Below the pieces are notes generated by a model that was not told the DNA's origin, made no database searches, and worked only from the letters and a program-made list of their open reading frames with translations. Both the position numbers and the translations under genes were made by a program. Below, one piece after another: positions 45,991 to 53,932 of a DNA stretch of 64,000 nucleotides. Origin of the DNA: CBDUBH01 sp965365345 (lineage in GTDB: Bacteria; Bacteroidota; Ignavibacteria; Ignavibacteriales; SURF-24); NCBI GenBank assembly GCA_965365345.1, contig CBDUBH010000004.1, positions 5,646 to 69,645 on the forward strand, written 5' to 3'. How positions within the stretch are numbered: position 1 is the first letter of the stretch; every line of letters starts with the position of its first letter.

Positions 45991-48051
45991 TTATTCAGCT
46001 ACTTTTTTAACTAATACATAATTATCATCTTCTAAAAAAACTCTATATTCTTCAGTACTAAAACTATACAGCAACTCTTTTTCGTTTTCATTAAGTGAAT
46101 TCTTACTTATCAATAAGTATTTGAAATTATTACTTATTTGATCTGAAAAAACAAATCTTGAAGAAGGATAAGGGAAGAAAGATTTTAATTCATTTATGTT
46201 TGTTGTTATTTGTTTAAATCCCGGTTCATATTTCAGATAAGTATATGATCTTGAATAAATATTTCTTACTTCAACCAAATTTTTCTCTTTGATTTGTCTG
46301 TTTTCTAAATCGCTTCCTGAAAACATAAGGCTCATTGAAGCAAATACTATAAATAACAAAACAAATATATAACCCGCTTTAATTTTATACTTATATAAAA
46401 ACAATATTGTGATAAAAAGAATCAATAAAATTAATAAGGATTCTGAGAAATATAAAATGTATTTATAGTATCCTAACTCAATCGTGTAATTAATTCTGAA
46501 ATAATGAAAATAATTAGCAATTATAAAATCATTTATTTTTACAAGAAAATTAAAAAATGTATTGCTTTTTATTAATAATGCTGCAATAACTCCGGTTATA
46601 ACTATCAACAGCAATTTTTTATTTGATACCGGAGCTGAATTATTTTCAGAGGAAGGGTTAATTAGAAAAATATTCTGAAAACTTGTTTTTGTAATAAGCT
46701 CTAAAAGTTTTATAATTCCAAAAGGTGTTACAATGGCTATAAACGGAATTGCAATATTCAAATTTCTTGAATCATAACTAAAGAAAAATGCCCAAAGTAA
46801 AATAACGGGAATTACAATTGATATTGTTAAAATTCTTATCTTCTTAACAAATAAACTGAATAAGATTCCAACGGCAAAGAATATAAGAATAGGAAGTCCG
46901 ATACTATAATATATAATATCAAAGGCGTGCAAAAATCTTGAAAGAAAATCAGGAAGCATATAAGATGATTGATCCAGACCTTGATACATAGGTTTGAAAA
47001 AATACCAGGATAGATTTATTGCAGCCAACAAAAAATAAACAATAAATGAAATTATTACATTTCTAAAATTTCTGTTATTTTTATTTACTATTACATACCA
47101 AAATATCCACAAAGAGCCCAAGCAGAAAATATAAAATCCGGCAATTTTTGTTAGTGCAGCCGCGGAAATAAAGATGGTTACCAAAACAAATTTTGACAGA
47201 TCAAAATCATTTTCATCATCATAAACAATTACGTAATAACTTAGAAGAGCAAAGAAAGAAACCAAAAGTTCTGTGTTTCCATCAGCAATAAAAACAAAAG
47301 AATATAATAAAGGTGAAATTGTTCCGTAAATCATTAAAGCGAAAAGATACAATCCGTTTTTTTTCTTTATTGCAAGACCGAGCATCATCAGTAAATTACC
47401 GATAAAAATAACAGGCATCATAGATTTTGCAAAAAAATCAACTTGCAAAGGTTGTGTGAAAATGTAAGTGATTGACCAGTTTGCAGGAATAATTTGCGGA
47501 TAATGCCCGGTTAAGGGCGGGAAAAGATTAGATGCCCATTCCAAAGCCCATACATTCCATGATTTTATTGCATCATTATAGTAAAAAATTGAACCTAAAT
47601 TATTAATAAACAAACTTACATAAAACAGAATTATAAAAAATGAAACAGATATCATTACTCTGTTTACTAAACTATTCGATCTGTAAAAATTATATTTCTT
47701 TAATAAAATATCTTTTAAACTGATATTTAAAAATGCAATAAATGATTTTCGAAACAAAAATATGATAACTAAAAGTTCTAATAAAAAGATCAATAAAAAT
47801 GAGGTTTTAGTATATATTTTCAGGAGTGTAAGCCAAAATGCAATTTGATAGTTTAAATACAAACTCAGACCGGTTACAACAATAAACTTGTAAAGCAATG
47901 AATTATTTCTAAAATTAAAAAGCTTTAAAGCTAATAGACCAGGTAAAAATAATATTTGAATAACTGATAGAAAACCTAAAAAAAGCATATTAAAATATAG
48001 TTTATTGATTTTTAGTATAATCGAAATCAATTTAAGATTTATTAAATACAA
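45991..48051 (-). CDS. Large multi-span membrane protein, GT-C-like
   Basis: A 686-residue protein with about 15 hydrophobic spans and no signal peptide. A large loop near residues 155-200 (FYYNDAIKSWNVWALEWASN, GHYPQIIPANWSITYIF) sits where GT-C enzymes hold their catalytic acids. The C-terminal 110 residues are soluble. I do not recognise a closer family, and glycosyl transfer is an inference. The start may be ATG near 47988, before the first strong span. It is transcribed towards the TMTC-like gene, 187 bases apart. Confidence 0.55.
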   Translation of the reverse strand: MYLINLKLISIILKINKLYFNMLFLGFLSVIQILFLPGLLALKLFNFRNNSLLYKFIVVTGLSLYLNYQIAFWLTLLKIYTKTSFLLIFLLELLVIIFLFRKSFIAFLNISLKDILLKKYNFYRSNSLVNRVMISVSFFIILFYVSLFINNLGSIFYYNDAIKSWNVWALEWASNLFPPLTGHYPQIIPANWSITYIFTQPLQVDFFAKSMMPVIFIGNLLMMLGLAIKKKNGLYLFALMIYGTISPLLYSFVFIADGNTELLVSFFALLSYYVIVYDDENDFDLSKFVLVTIFISAAALTKIAGFYIFCLGSLWIFWYVIVNKNNRNFRNVIISFIVYFLLAAINLSWYFFKPMYQGLDQSSYMLPDFLSRFLHAFDIIYYSIGLPILIFFAVGILFSLFVKKIRILTISIVIPVILLWAFFFSYDSRNLNIAIPFIAIVTPFGIIKLLELITKTSFQNIFLINPSSENNSAPVSNKKLLLIVITGVIAALLIKSNTFFNFLVKINDFIIANYFHYFRINYTIELGYYKYILYFSESLLILLILFITILFLYKYKIKAGYIFVLLFIVFASMSLMFSGSDLENRQIKEKNLVEVRNIYSRSYTYLKYEPGFKQITTNINELKSFFPYPSSRFVFSDQISNNFKYLLISKNSLNENEKELLYSFSTEEYRVFLEDDNYVLVKKVAE

Positions 48052-48249
48052 ATGAAATTCTAAATATTTTTTGTAATGAAAAAAAATACCTTTTTACAAA
48101 AATTATGTCATTTCGTCTGCCCGAAAACCTTTCTTGTCATTGCGAGGAGGAACTGAGCCTGTCCCGGCTTGTCCGGGAAAGCAATCTGTGCATTTTAATA
48201 ACGAGATCGCCACGCCACTTCGTGTCTCGCGATGACAAAGTAACTATAA

Positions 48250-48416
48250 TGTCATTGCGATACGCCGCAGACGGAGAAGCAATCTCTGATTTGAAATTCC
48301 CACTTAAAAAAGGGGCTTAGGGGTTGTTGTGATTTCTTTATTAATCTTAATCTGATTTTAACGTACAGAGATCGCCGCAGTCGTCCCGATTAAATCGGGA
48401 CTCCCTCGCGATGACA
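48250..48416. repeat. Compound palindromic repeat, copy B
   Basis: A 167-base element with ends TGTCATTGCGA and TCGCGATGACA. Its interior (AAATTCCCACTTAAAAAAGG through TGATTTTAACGTACAGAG) matches copy A at 39521-39680 closely over about 90 bases; the flanking AAACAACTACAATGTCATTG is also shared. Confidence 0.85.
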
Positions 48417-49018
48417 AAACAACTACAATGTCATTGCGAGCGTTAGTGAAGCAATCTCTGCTTTTTATATTTTCTACGCTGTCAGATTACGGACAACCGG
48501 AATGACAGCGTTTTTTAATCTTTGTATCGTTCCATCTTTGTATCTTTTCATTAAGTTCCCGTGCCTCTGTGGTTCATTTTTTCCTTCCCCAAAATTCTCC
48601 CTTGCGCTTTCGCGACTTTGCAGTTAATTGCTTTTCTTAAGGCTGAATGCTGACCGCTGATAGCTGACAGCTGACAAACATTTGTCCACATTTAGCCAAT
48701 TTCATCCCGAATTTTATGACCTTACCCTTTTCGGAAAATATTTCCTTTAAAATAAAAAATAATCGGAAACAATTACTTGTATTATTTGCTGATTATAAAT
48801 AATTTTGCATGGGCGTAAGTGGGGCGTGCAGTAAGTAAATGATAAAAAGAGATTGTTTTTTCCCCATTTAAATTGGTTACGACTTGCCGATAATGACTTA
48901 TGAATTGCAGAATTTCTTTATTAATTAACTTTTTTAATTAATCCTCCGATAATATTATCAAATGAATTTTATGTTCTTTGAAAATATTTTTGGCGGGATT
49001 ATAACTTTACAAAACCTT

Positions 49019-49034
49019 TGGCACCTAATTTGAA
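49019..49034 (+). promoter_or_regulatory. Possible sigma-54 promoter of the pilin genes
   Basis: TGGCAC at 49019-49024 and TTGA at 49030-49033 match the -24/-12 pattern (TGGCAC-N5-TTGC) with correct spacing and one mismatch in the -12 box. It is about 70 bases before the first pilin-like gene. Pilin genes in many bacteria depend on sigma-54. A chance match in AT-rich DNA cannot be excluded. Confidence 0.35.
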
Positions 49035-49046
49035 AAGTAATATAAC

Positions 49047-49100
49047 ATGAAAACAAGAAGAAAGAATATCGAACCGAAACTTTTGAGCGCCGGAGCTTGA
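49047..49100 (+). CDS. Possible 17-residue leader peptide
   Basis: A short frame MKTRRKNIEPKLLSAGA that ends one base before the pilin ATG at 49102. Its last codons contain the GGAG ribosome site of the pilin gene, so translation of the leader could control access to it. There is no homology evidence; it may be accidental. Confidence 0.3.
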   Translation: MKTRRKNIEPKLLSAGA

Positions 49101-49101
49101 A

Positions 49102-49488
49102 ATGGGACAACAACAGTTGCTTTTAATTGTGCTTGGTGTGATAATTGTTGGGATAGCAATATTATTGGGAATTACTCTATTTAGAACCCACGCTCTTGAA
49201 CAAAAAAGGAATCATATTGTTACTGAGCTGATGAGTTTGGGGAATATGGCACAAAAACATTATAATATGCCGACAACTATGGGTGGTGGTGGCAGAAGTT
49301 TTGAAGGTTGGCAAATCCCTAATGATATGAAAAGAAATTTTAGCGCTTCATATGAAATTACCGGTCCTGATGGAAGTGAAATAGAGATAACAGCAGTAGG
49401 AAGCGAATTAGTTACAGATACAGACTCCCTTATAGTTAAGATGAAGATTCTGCCAAAAGATTTTATTATTACTTATACAAATTACTAA
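49102..49488 (+). CDS. Pilin-like protein, minor copy
   Basis: A 128-residue protein starting MGQQQLLLIVLGVIIVG, a single N-terminal hydrophobic helix with almost no leader before it. A globular part follows with PTTMGGGGRSFEGW. The layout (one N-terminal hydrophobic helix, small C-terminal domain, next to PilB/PilC/PilT genes) is that of a type IV pilin, but the usual charged leader, the F at +1 and the Glu at +5 are missing. If a prepilin peptidase cuts after Gly2 the mature chain would start QQQLLL. It resembles the next gene closely and is probably a minor pilin or an alternative subunit. Confidence 0.65.
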   Translation: MGQQQLLLIVLGVIIVGIAILLGITLFRTHALEQKRNHIVTELMSLGNMAQKHYNMPTTMGGGGRSFEGWQIPNDMKRNFSASYEITGPDGSEIEITAVGSELVTDTDSLIVKMKILPKDFIITYTNY

Positions 49489-49556
49489 AAAAAGATTGTT
49501 CTAAATCAAAAACAAAAAACTATCATTTTCAATAACAACTTATTAGGAGATCTAAA

Positions 49557-49940
49557 ATGGGTCAACAACAATTATTACTTATCGTTCTTGGTGTTATCAT
49601 CGTTGGTGTAGCGGTTGTAGTAGGTATCAACTTATTCAATGCAAATGCTGAACAATCTACTAAAGATACTGTTGTATCAGAAGCTACAAATATTGGTGCC
49701 TTAGCTCAACAATTTTTCAAAAAACCAACTGCAATGGGTGGTGGTGGAAATAAATTTGTTGGATTTAATGCAATTGTACCAACATTATTAAAGACAACTA
49801 CAACTGCTACTTATGTTATTACAGATGGTGATCAATCTTGTACAATTAAAGGAACTCCAGTTGAAACTTCCTATATCTGGAGTGTTACAACTACAGTAAC
49901 TCCAACTGGAATGACATCTGCATTTGGCGCTACTAGATAA
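49557..49940 (+). CDS. Pilin-like protein, probable major pilin
   Basis: A 127-residue protein with the same first 17 residues as the preceding gene and the same central motif (PTAMGGGGNKFVGF). The C-terminal domain is different and Thr-rich. Its codons favour GGT, GTT and ATC, unlike the GGA/ATT-rich neighbours, which suggests high expression. AGGAG sits nine bases before the ATG, and a strong hairpin follows, so its mRNA can be made separately from the assembly genes. It is the best candidate for the main pilus subunit; no protein of known structure was recognised. Confidence 0.7.
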   Translation: MGQQQLLLIVLGVIIVGVAVVVGINLFNANAEQSTKDTVVSEATNIGALAQQFFKKPTAMGGGGNKFVGFNAIVPTLLKTTTTATYVITDGDQSCTIKGTPVETSYIWSVTTTVTPTGMTSAFGATR

Positions 49941-49970
49941 TTTAATTTTTAAATTGTAATGAATGTGAGA

Positions 49971-50000
49971 AATGTGGCTGTTTAAATTAGCAGCCACATT
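49971..50000 (+). terminator. Terminator/attenuator between pilin and pilC
   Basis: AATGTGGCTG pairs perfectly with CAGCCACATT (10 bp, 10-base loop), then TTGTT. The weak T tract may let some transcription pass into pilC, giving high pilin and low assembly-protein levels. Confidence 0.7.
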
Positions 50001-50044
50001 TTGTTATCTAAAAAGTAAATATTTTACAAATATAAAGTTCCAAC

Positions 50045-51436
50045 ATGGTTGAAATAAGATTTAATGCTCAAAAGAGTAACGGACAAGCAATAAGCGGTAA
50101 CTTATCCGTTGATTCATTTCGCGAAGGTAAAAAGAAGGTTCATAATCTTGCCGAAAGAAATAACTTAAAGATTATTTCCATCGAGAAGAAAACAACTTTC
50201 CTTTACAAGGTAAAGCGAGGAAATGAAAAACCGGTAAAAGGCGAACAGAAAGCATTCAGCAAAAAAGAAGTTGCTGATGCTTTTATGAAAATGGGTTATC
50301 AGGTAGTTTCCATTCAGCCTGTTCTGCTCGATTTCAACATGAAACCCCCTCAGAATGATATTGTTACTTTTGTAAAAATAAGTGCGGATCTGCTCGATCA
50401 GAAACTTCCTTTCAGTGAGGTTTTAACACTCCTTACAAATGATACCGAAAATAAAGCTTTAAGAGAAGCATTAAAAGATATTAATAATGAGCTTAAAAAA
50501 GGCGCTGATTCTGAAGCGGTTTTTATGCGTTATCAAAGTGTGTTCGGTAAATTTACCGCTTATATGCTTGGACTTGCTTCAAAATCAGGTAATATGGCAG
50601 AGATTTACAGAGCTACAGCAAAATTCCTTGAAAGAAGACAAGAATTTAAAAAGAATATCAGAAGTGCTTTGATCACTCCAATGGTCACAATCTTTGTTTT
50701 ACTAATTGCAATATTATTTTATGTAGGATATATCTTTCCTGAAACCGCGAAAATGTTTGTAAGATTCAAAATTGATCTCCCTCCTATGACAGCTTTTACT
50801 CTTAAAATGAGTGATTTTATAATGGAGTATTGGCTGTTGTTGACAATATTAACAATTGCTCCTCCAATCATATTATGGAGATTTGCCGCAACTAAAAAAG
50901 GTAAATTATTAGTTGACAAATATTTAATTAAGATCCCTGTTATGGGAACATTAATTCACAAAACTGCGATTGAAGTTTTTTGCCGTGTATTTTTTACTCT
51001 ATACAGTGGCTCAGCTGAAAGTATTGAACCGGTTAGAATTGCCGCCGAAGCAAGCGGCAACGCTTATTTCGAAGATCAGGTAAAAAATGTCGCCATTCCT
51101 CAAATGATAAAAAAAGGTAAAGGAATTACCGAATCTTTTGCCTTGGCAGGAGTTTTTACCGATACAGCGCTTTCAAGATTCCATTCAGGTGAAGAAACAG
51201 GAACTATAAAAAATACAGCATTACAGCTGGCAAATTATTACGAAAGTGAAACAGTTTACAAGCTTAAAAATATTATTGAGCTTATTCAAGTAGTGATCGC
51301 AATGTTTATTATGATCGTTATGATATTATTGACTCTGGTTTCGGCAGAAACTGCAACTATAAGTCCTAAAAATCCTGGAGTGACTGGCCATCATATAGAA
51401 TTAAATGTTGAACCTGAAAAAGCAAGATTCGTATGA
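50045..51436 (+). CDS. pilC: Type IV pilus inner membrane platform protein PilC/GspF
   Basis: A 463-residue platform protein. An N-terminal soluble part of about 110 residues with two short related segments (NNLKIISIEKKT; MGYQVVSIQPV) is followed by two T2SSF domains with membrane spans near residues 213-237, 265-285 and 425-447. Typical segments are FVKISADLLDQKLPFSEVL, GSAESIEPVRIAAEAS and SRFHSGEETGT. It couples the PilB motor to pilin assembly. Its stop overlaps the PilB start (ATGA). Confidence 0.9.
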   Translation: MVEIRFNAQKSNGQAISGNLSVDSFREGKKKVHNLAERNNLKIISIEKKTTFLYKVKRGNEKPVKGEQKAFSKKEVADAFMKMGYQVVSIQPVLLDFNMKPPQNDIVTFVKISADLLDQKLPFSEVLTLLTNDTENKALREALKDINNELKKGADSEAVFMRYQSVFGKFTAYMLGLASKSGNMAEIYRATAKFLERRQEFKKNIRSALITPMVTIFVLLIAILFYVGYIFPETAKMFVRFKIDLPPMTAFTLKMSDFIMEYWLLLTILTIAPPIILWRFAATKKGKLLVDKYLIKIPVMGTLIHKTAIEVFCRVFFTLYSGSAESIEPVRIAAEASGNAYFEDQVKNVAIPQMIKKGKGITESFALAGVFTDTALSRFHSGEETGTIKNTALQLANYYESETVYKLKNIIELIQVVIAMFIMIVMILLTLVSAETATISPKNPGVTGHHIELNVEPEKARFV

Positions 51437-53220
51437 TTGATGCAAGTTTAGAGATGACAGATAAGATCGGTTATCTCCTTCTTAAAAAAGGGATAATTGA
51501 TACACAGATTTTAGAGCAGGCGCTTCAGGCAAAGCAAAATGATACTCATAAAATTAAAAGAAATCTTGCGCAGATACTCGTGCAAGATTTTGGCTATGAT
51601 CACGATACTATTTTTCGCGAAGTAGCAGTGCTTTACGCTTTCAGGGAATTGAATATCCGCCCGGAGGAACTTTCCCAGGAACGCATAGACGAAATTAGAA
51701 AGATCATCACAAGTCAGAGTGATGAAGTAAAACAGCAGATGCTTGAAAAGCATGTTATCCCTTTTATGTACGATGATAAAGTTAGGGATAAATTAATTCT
51801 TGCGACTGTAGATCCCACTGAAAAATCGATCCCGAAAATAGCGTTCGGCTTGAACGCGCGTAAATATGAAGTTACTTTTCTTCGCAAAAAAGATTATTCC
51901 GTTTTAATGCAGCTTGTTCTCCCTCCCGAAAATCAATTCTTAAAAGCTTTAAAAGAAAGTAATGAAGAACTGCTTGTTGAAAGGGAAGAAAATAGCGTAG
52001 ATGAAAATGAATTAGATGCCGAGATCAATAAAAGTGCGCTTATAAATCTTGTTGAAGCCGCGTTAGTAGAAGCAACCCGCAAAGGCGTAAGTGATATTCA
52101 TATAATTCCGAAGGTCGGCAACAAAACCGAAATTTATTTCAGGTTGGATGGAAAATTAAAACTCTGGCACGTTCAGGAAAATACAATGCCCGAAGCTCTT
52201 TCAGCAGTTGTAAAAGACAGATCAAAAGGATTGGATAGATTTGAAAGAGAACGCGCGCAGGACGGTTTCATTCAAAGAGAAATTGATAATCATATCATCC
52301 GTTTTCGTGTTTCCGTACTTCCCACAGTAGGAACAGAATTAAAAAATAAATTTGAAAGTATTGTAATCCGTATTCTTGATGATAGAAAAGTTATTAAGGA
52401 TCTAAGCAAACTCGGTTTGCTCGGATACGCAAAAGAAGCTTTTCAGAAAGCAATTAAAAAACCGCAGGGAATGGTGATCTTAACAGGGCCCACAGGTTCC
52501 GGTAAAAGTACGACTCTTGTCGCTGCTTTGTATCAAGTTGTTGATCCAACCGTAAACGTTCTAACCGTTGAAGATCCGGTTGAATATGTTATCGAAGGCG
52601 CACGCCAGTTGAAGATCGGCTACAAAATGAATTTTGAGCAGGCGATAAGATCAATTTTGCGTCACGATCCGGATATCGTACTTGTGGGTGAAATGCGTGA
52701 TAAGGAAACAGCCGAAGTTGCTATTAAACTTGCAAACACCGGACACTTAACATTTTCAACTTTGCATACAAACGATGCATCAGGTGCGGTTTCGCGTCTT
52801 TATAAAATGGGTATTGAACCTTTTTTGATCGCGTATGCAATTAATATTATTGTAGCGCAAAGACTTATAAGAAAATTATGCGATTGCAAAAAGCCGGTAA
52901 GAAATTTAGATGAAGCTTTGATGAAATCAGCCGGATTAAATATTGAAGAATGGCGCAATTACACAATTTACGAACCGGTTGGATGTGATAAATGTCTTAA
53001 AACCGGATTCAAAGGAAGAATGGCAATTCACGAAGCTTTGTATTTCACAAAAGAAATTCGTGAGATAATTGTTAACTCCGGTAACGAAGTTGATGAAACC
53101 GCAATCCGTGAGCAGGCACGAAAAGACGGAACTTTATCATTACGTGACAGCGGCTTGGAAAGAGTAAAATTCGGATTGACCTCAATCCAGGAAGTCATCG
53201 CCGCCACAACAGATGATTAG
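51433..53220 (+). CDS. pilB: Type IV pilus assembly ATPase PilB
   Basis: A 595-residue AAA-type secretion ATPase. The N-terminal part (residues 10-170) has the GSPII_E_N/MshEN form (GYLLLKKGIIDTQILEQAL). The C-terminal ATPase has Walker A GPTGSGKST near residues 351-360, the Walker B/Asp-box region ILRHDPDIVLVGEMRD, FSTLHTNDA, and the zinc-binding tetracysteine (CDC and CDKC) found in PilB/GspE assembly ATPases but not in PilT. It powers pilus extension from the cytoplasmic side. Confidence 0.93.
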   Translation: MIDASLEMTDKIGYLLLKKGIIDTQILEQALQAKQNDTHKIKRNLAQILVQDFGYDHDTIFREVAVLYAFRELNIRPEELSQERIDEIRKIITSQSDEVKQQMLEKHVIPFMYDDKVRDKLILATVDPTEKSIPKIAFGLNARKYEVTFLRKKDYSVLMQLVLPPENQFLKALKESNEELLVEREENSVDENELDAEINKSALINLVEAALVEATRKGVSDIHIIPKVGNKTEIYFRLDGKLKLWHVQENTMPEALSAVVKDRSKGLDRFERERAQDGFIQREIDNHIIRFRVSVLPTVGTELKNKFESIVIRILDDRKVIKDLSKLGLLGYAKEAFQKAIKKPQGMVILTGPTGSGKSTTLVAALYQVVDPTVNVLTVEDPVEYVIEGARQLKIGYKMNFEQAIRSILRHDPDIVLVGEMRDKETAEVAIKLANTGHLTFSTLHTNDASGAVSRLYKMGIEPFLIAYAINIIVAQRLIRKLCDCKKPVRNLDEALMKSAGLNIEEWRNYTIYEPVGCDKCLKTGFKGRMAIHEALYFTKEIREIIVNSGNEVDETAIREQARKDGTLSLRDSGLERVKFGLTSIQEVIAATTDD

Positions 53221-53932
53221 AATGTACAATGTAAAATTTACAATGTACAATTGAAGAAGCTAAAAATGTTCTTTTAAAAAATGAAATTAAACGATGACAT
53301 ACTTTACAGTGTCATTGCGAGCCTGCCTGCCGGTAGGCAAGTTCCGATAAAATCGGGACGAAGCAATCTCTTGAGATCGCCGCAGTCGAAGACTCCTTCG
53401 CGATGACATATTGAAAATTGTCATTGCGAATCCCGATTTCCCGATTTAATCGGGAGGGATGAAGCAATCTCGGAGATTACTTCGTCACTTTGTTCCTCGT
53501 AATGACAACATTTGTTTGATCTGTCATTGCGAGCGTAGCGAAGCAATCTCTGCTTTTTAATCACAGAGATCGCAGCATCGTTCTTTGAACTCCTCGCGAT
53601 GACAAACAAGTATAATGTCATTGCGAGCGAAGCAATCTTTCCTCGCCCCTTTGGGGAGAGCCTGCCTGACGGTAGGCAGGGATAAAAGGCTTGTCCGACT
53701 TTGACGTGATGAGGGGCTATCAAAAGAACGCAATCGCTAAAGAAATATTTATAGCTAACGATAATACAATAAATCTGTTAGCAGATGAAGTTTCAAAACT
53801 TCTGAACAGCTATACTTATAAATTAAAAATGGAATTGGAAGCTTCTTAATTCTGTATTCTTAAATTCTTAAAAATTGAGATTTGGAAACTTCTAAATTCT
53901 CGCATTCTTAAATTCTAAAATTCTAAAAAGAA
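53221..53932. repeat. Repeat cluster inserted between pilB and pilT
   Basis: Three full TGTCATTGCGAG-type elements lie head to tail (about 53311-53407, 53420-53508 and 53522-53604), then a half copy at 53616 and a GCCTGCCTGACGGTAGGCAGG hairpin near 53660. After a short gene remnant there is an ATTCTTAAATTCTAAA-type degenerate run up to the pilT start. This splits an otherwise compact pilus operon. Confidence 0.8.
53709..53849 (+). pseudogene. Short frame, possible gene remnant
   Basis: A 46-residue frame (MRGYQKNAIAKEIFIANDNT, then INLLADEVSKLLNSYTYKLK) with unremarkable codon use and helical, charged composition, unlike the repeats around it. It lies directly after a half repeat. It looks like the C-terminal end of a helical protein whose front part was lost, but I do not recognise the family, and chance is possible. 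Confidence 0.3.

Larger units (their letters stand above)
48052..49046. repeat. Repeat cluster upstream of the pilin genes
   Basis: About 1 kb without a gene. A full TGTCATTGCGAG element (48135-48237), the compound repeat copy B (48250-48416) and a half copy at 48429 follow each other. A GTCAGATTACGG/CCGGAATGAC palindrome lies near 48480-48507, and a degenerate GCTGA tandem (about 48643-48676). The last 300 bases are unique AT-rich sequence with the pilin promoter. An apparent frame across the repeats at 48105-48320 is not a gene. Confidence 0.75.

Noticed and set aside
48105..48320. Open frame of 71 codons
   Set aside because: Its peptide is the translation of the TGTCATTGCGAG repeats; open frames of this kind recur wherever the repeat lies.
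49102..49940. Tad/Flp pilins or TadE-like proteins
   Set aside because: The neighbours are PilB, PilC, PilT and PilM-Q type genes, not tad genes, and the G/xxxxEY Flp motif is absent.
53421..53723. Minus-strand frame of 100 codons between pilB and pilT
   Set aside because: It consists of translated repeat sequence (peptide words such as IARSSKNDA recur) and has no ribosome site.
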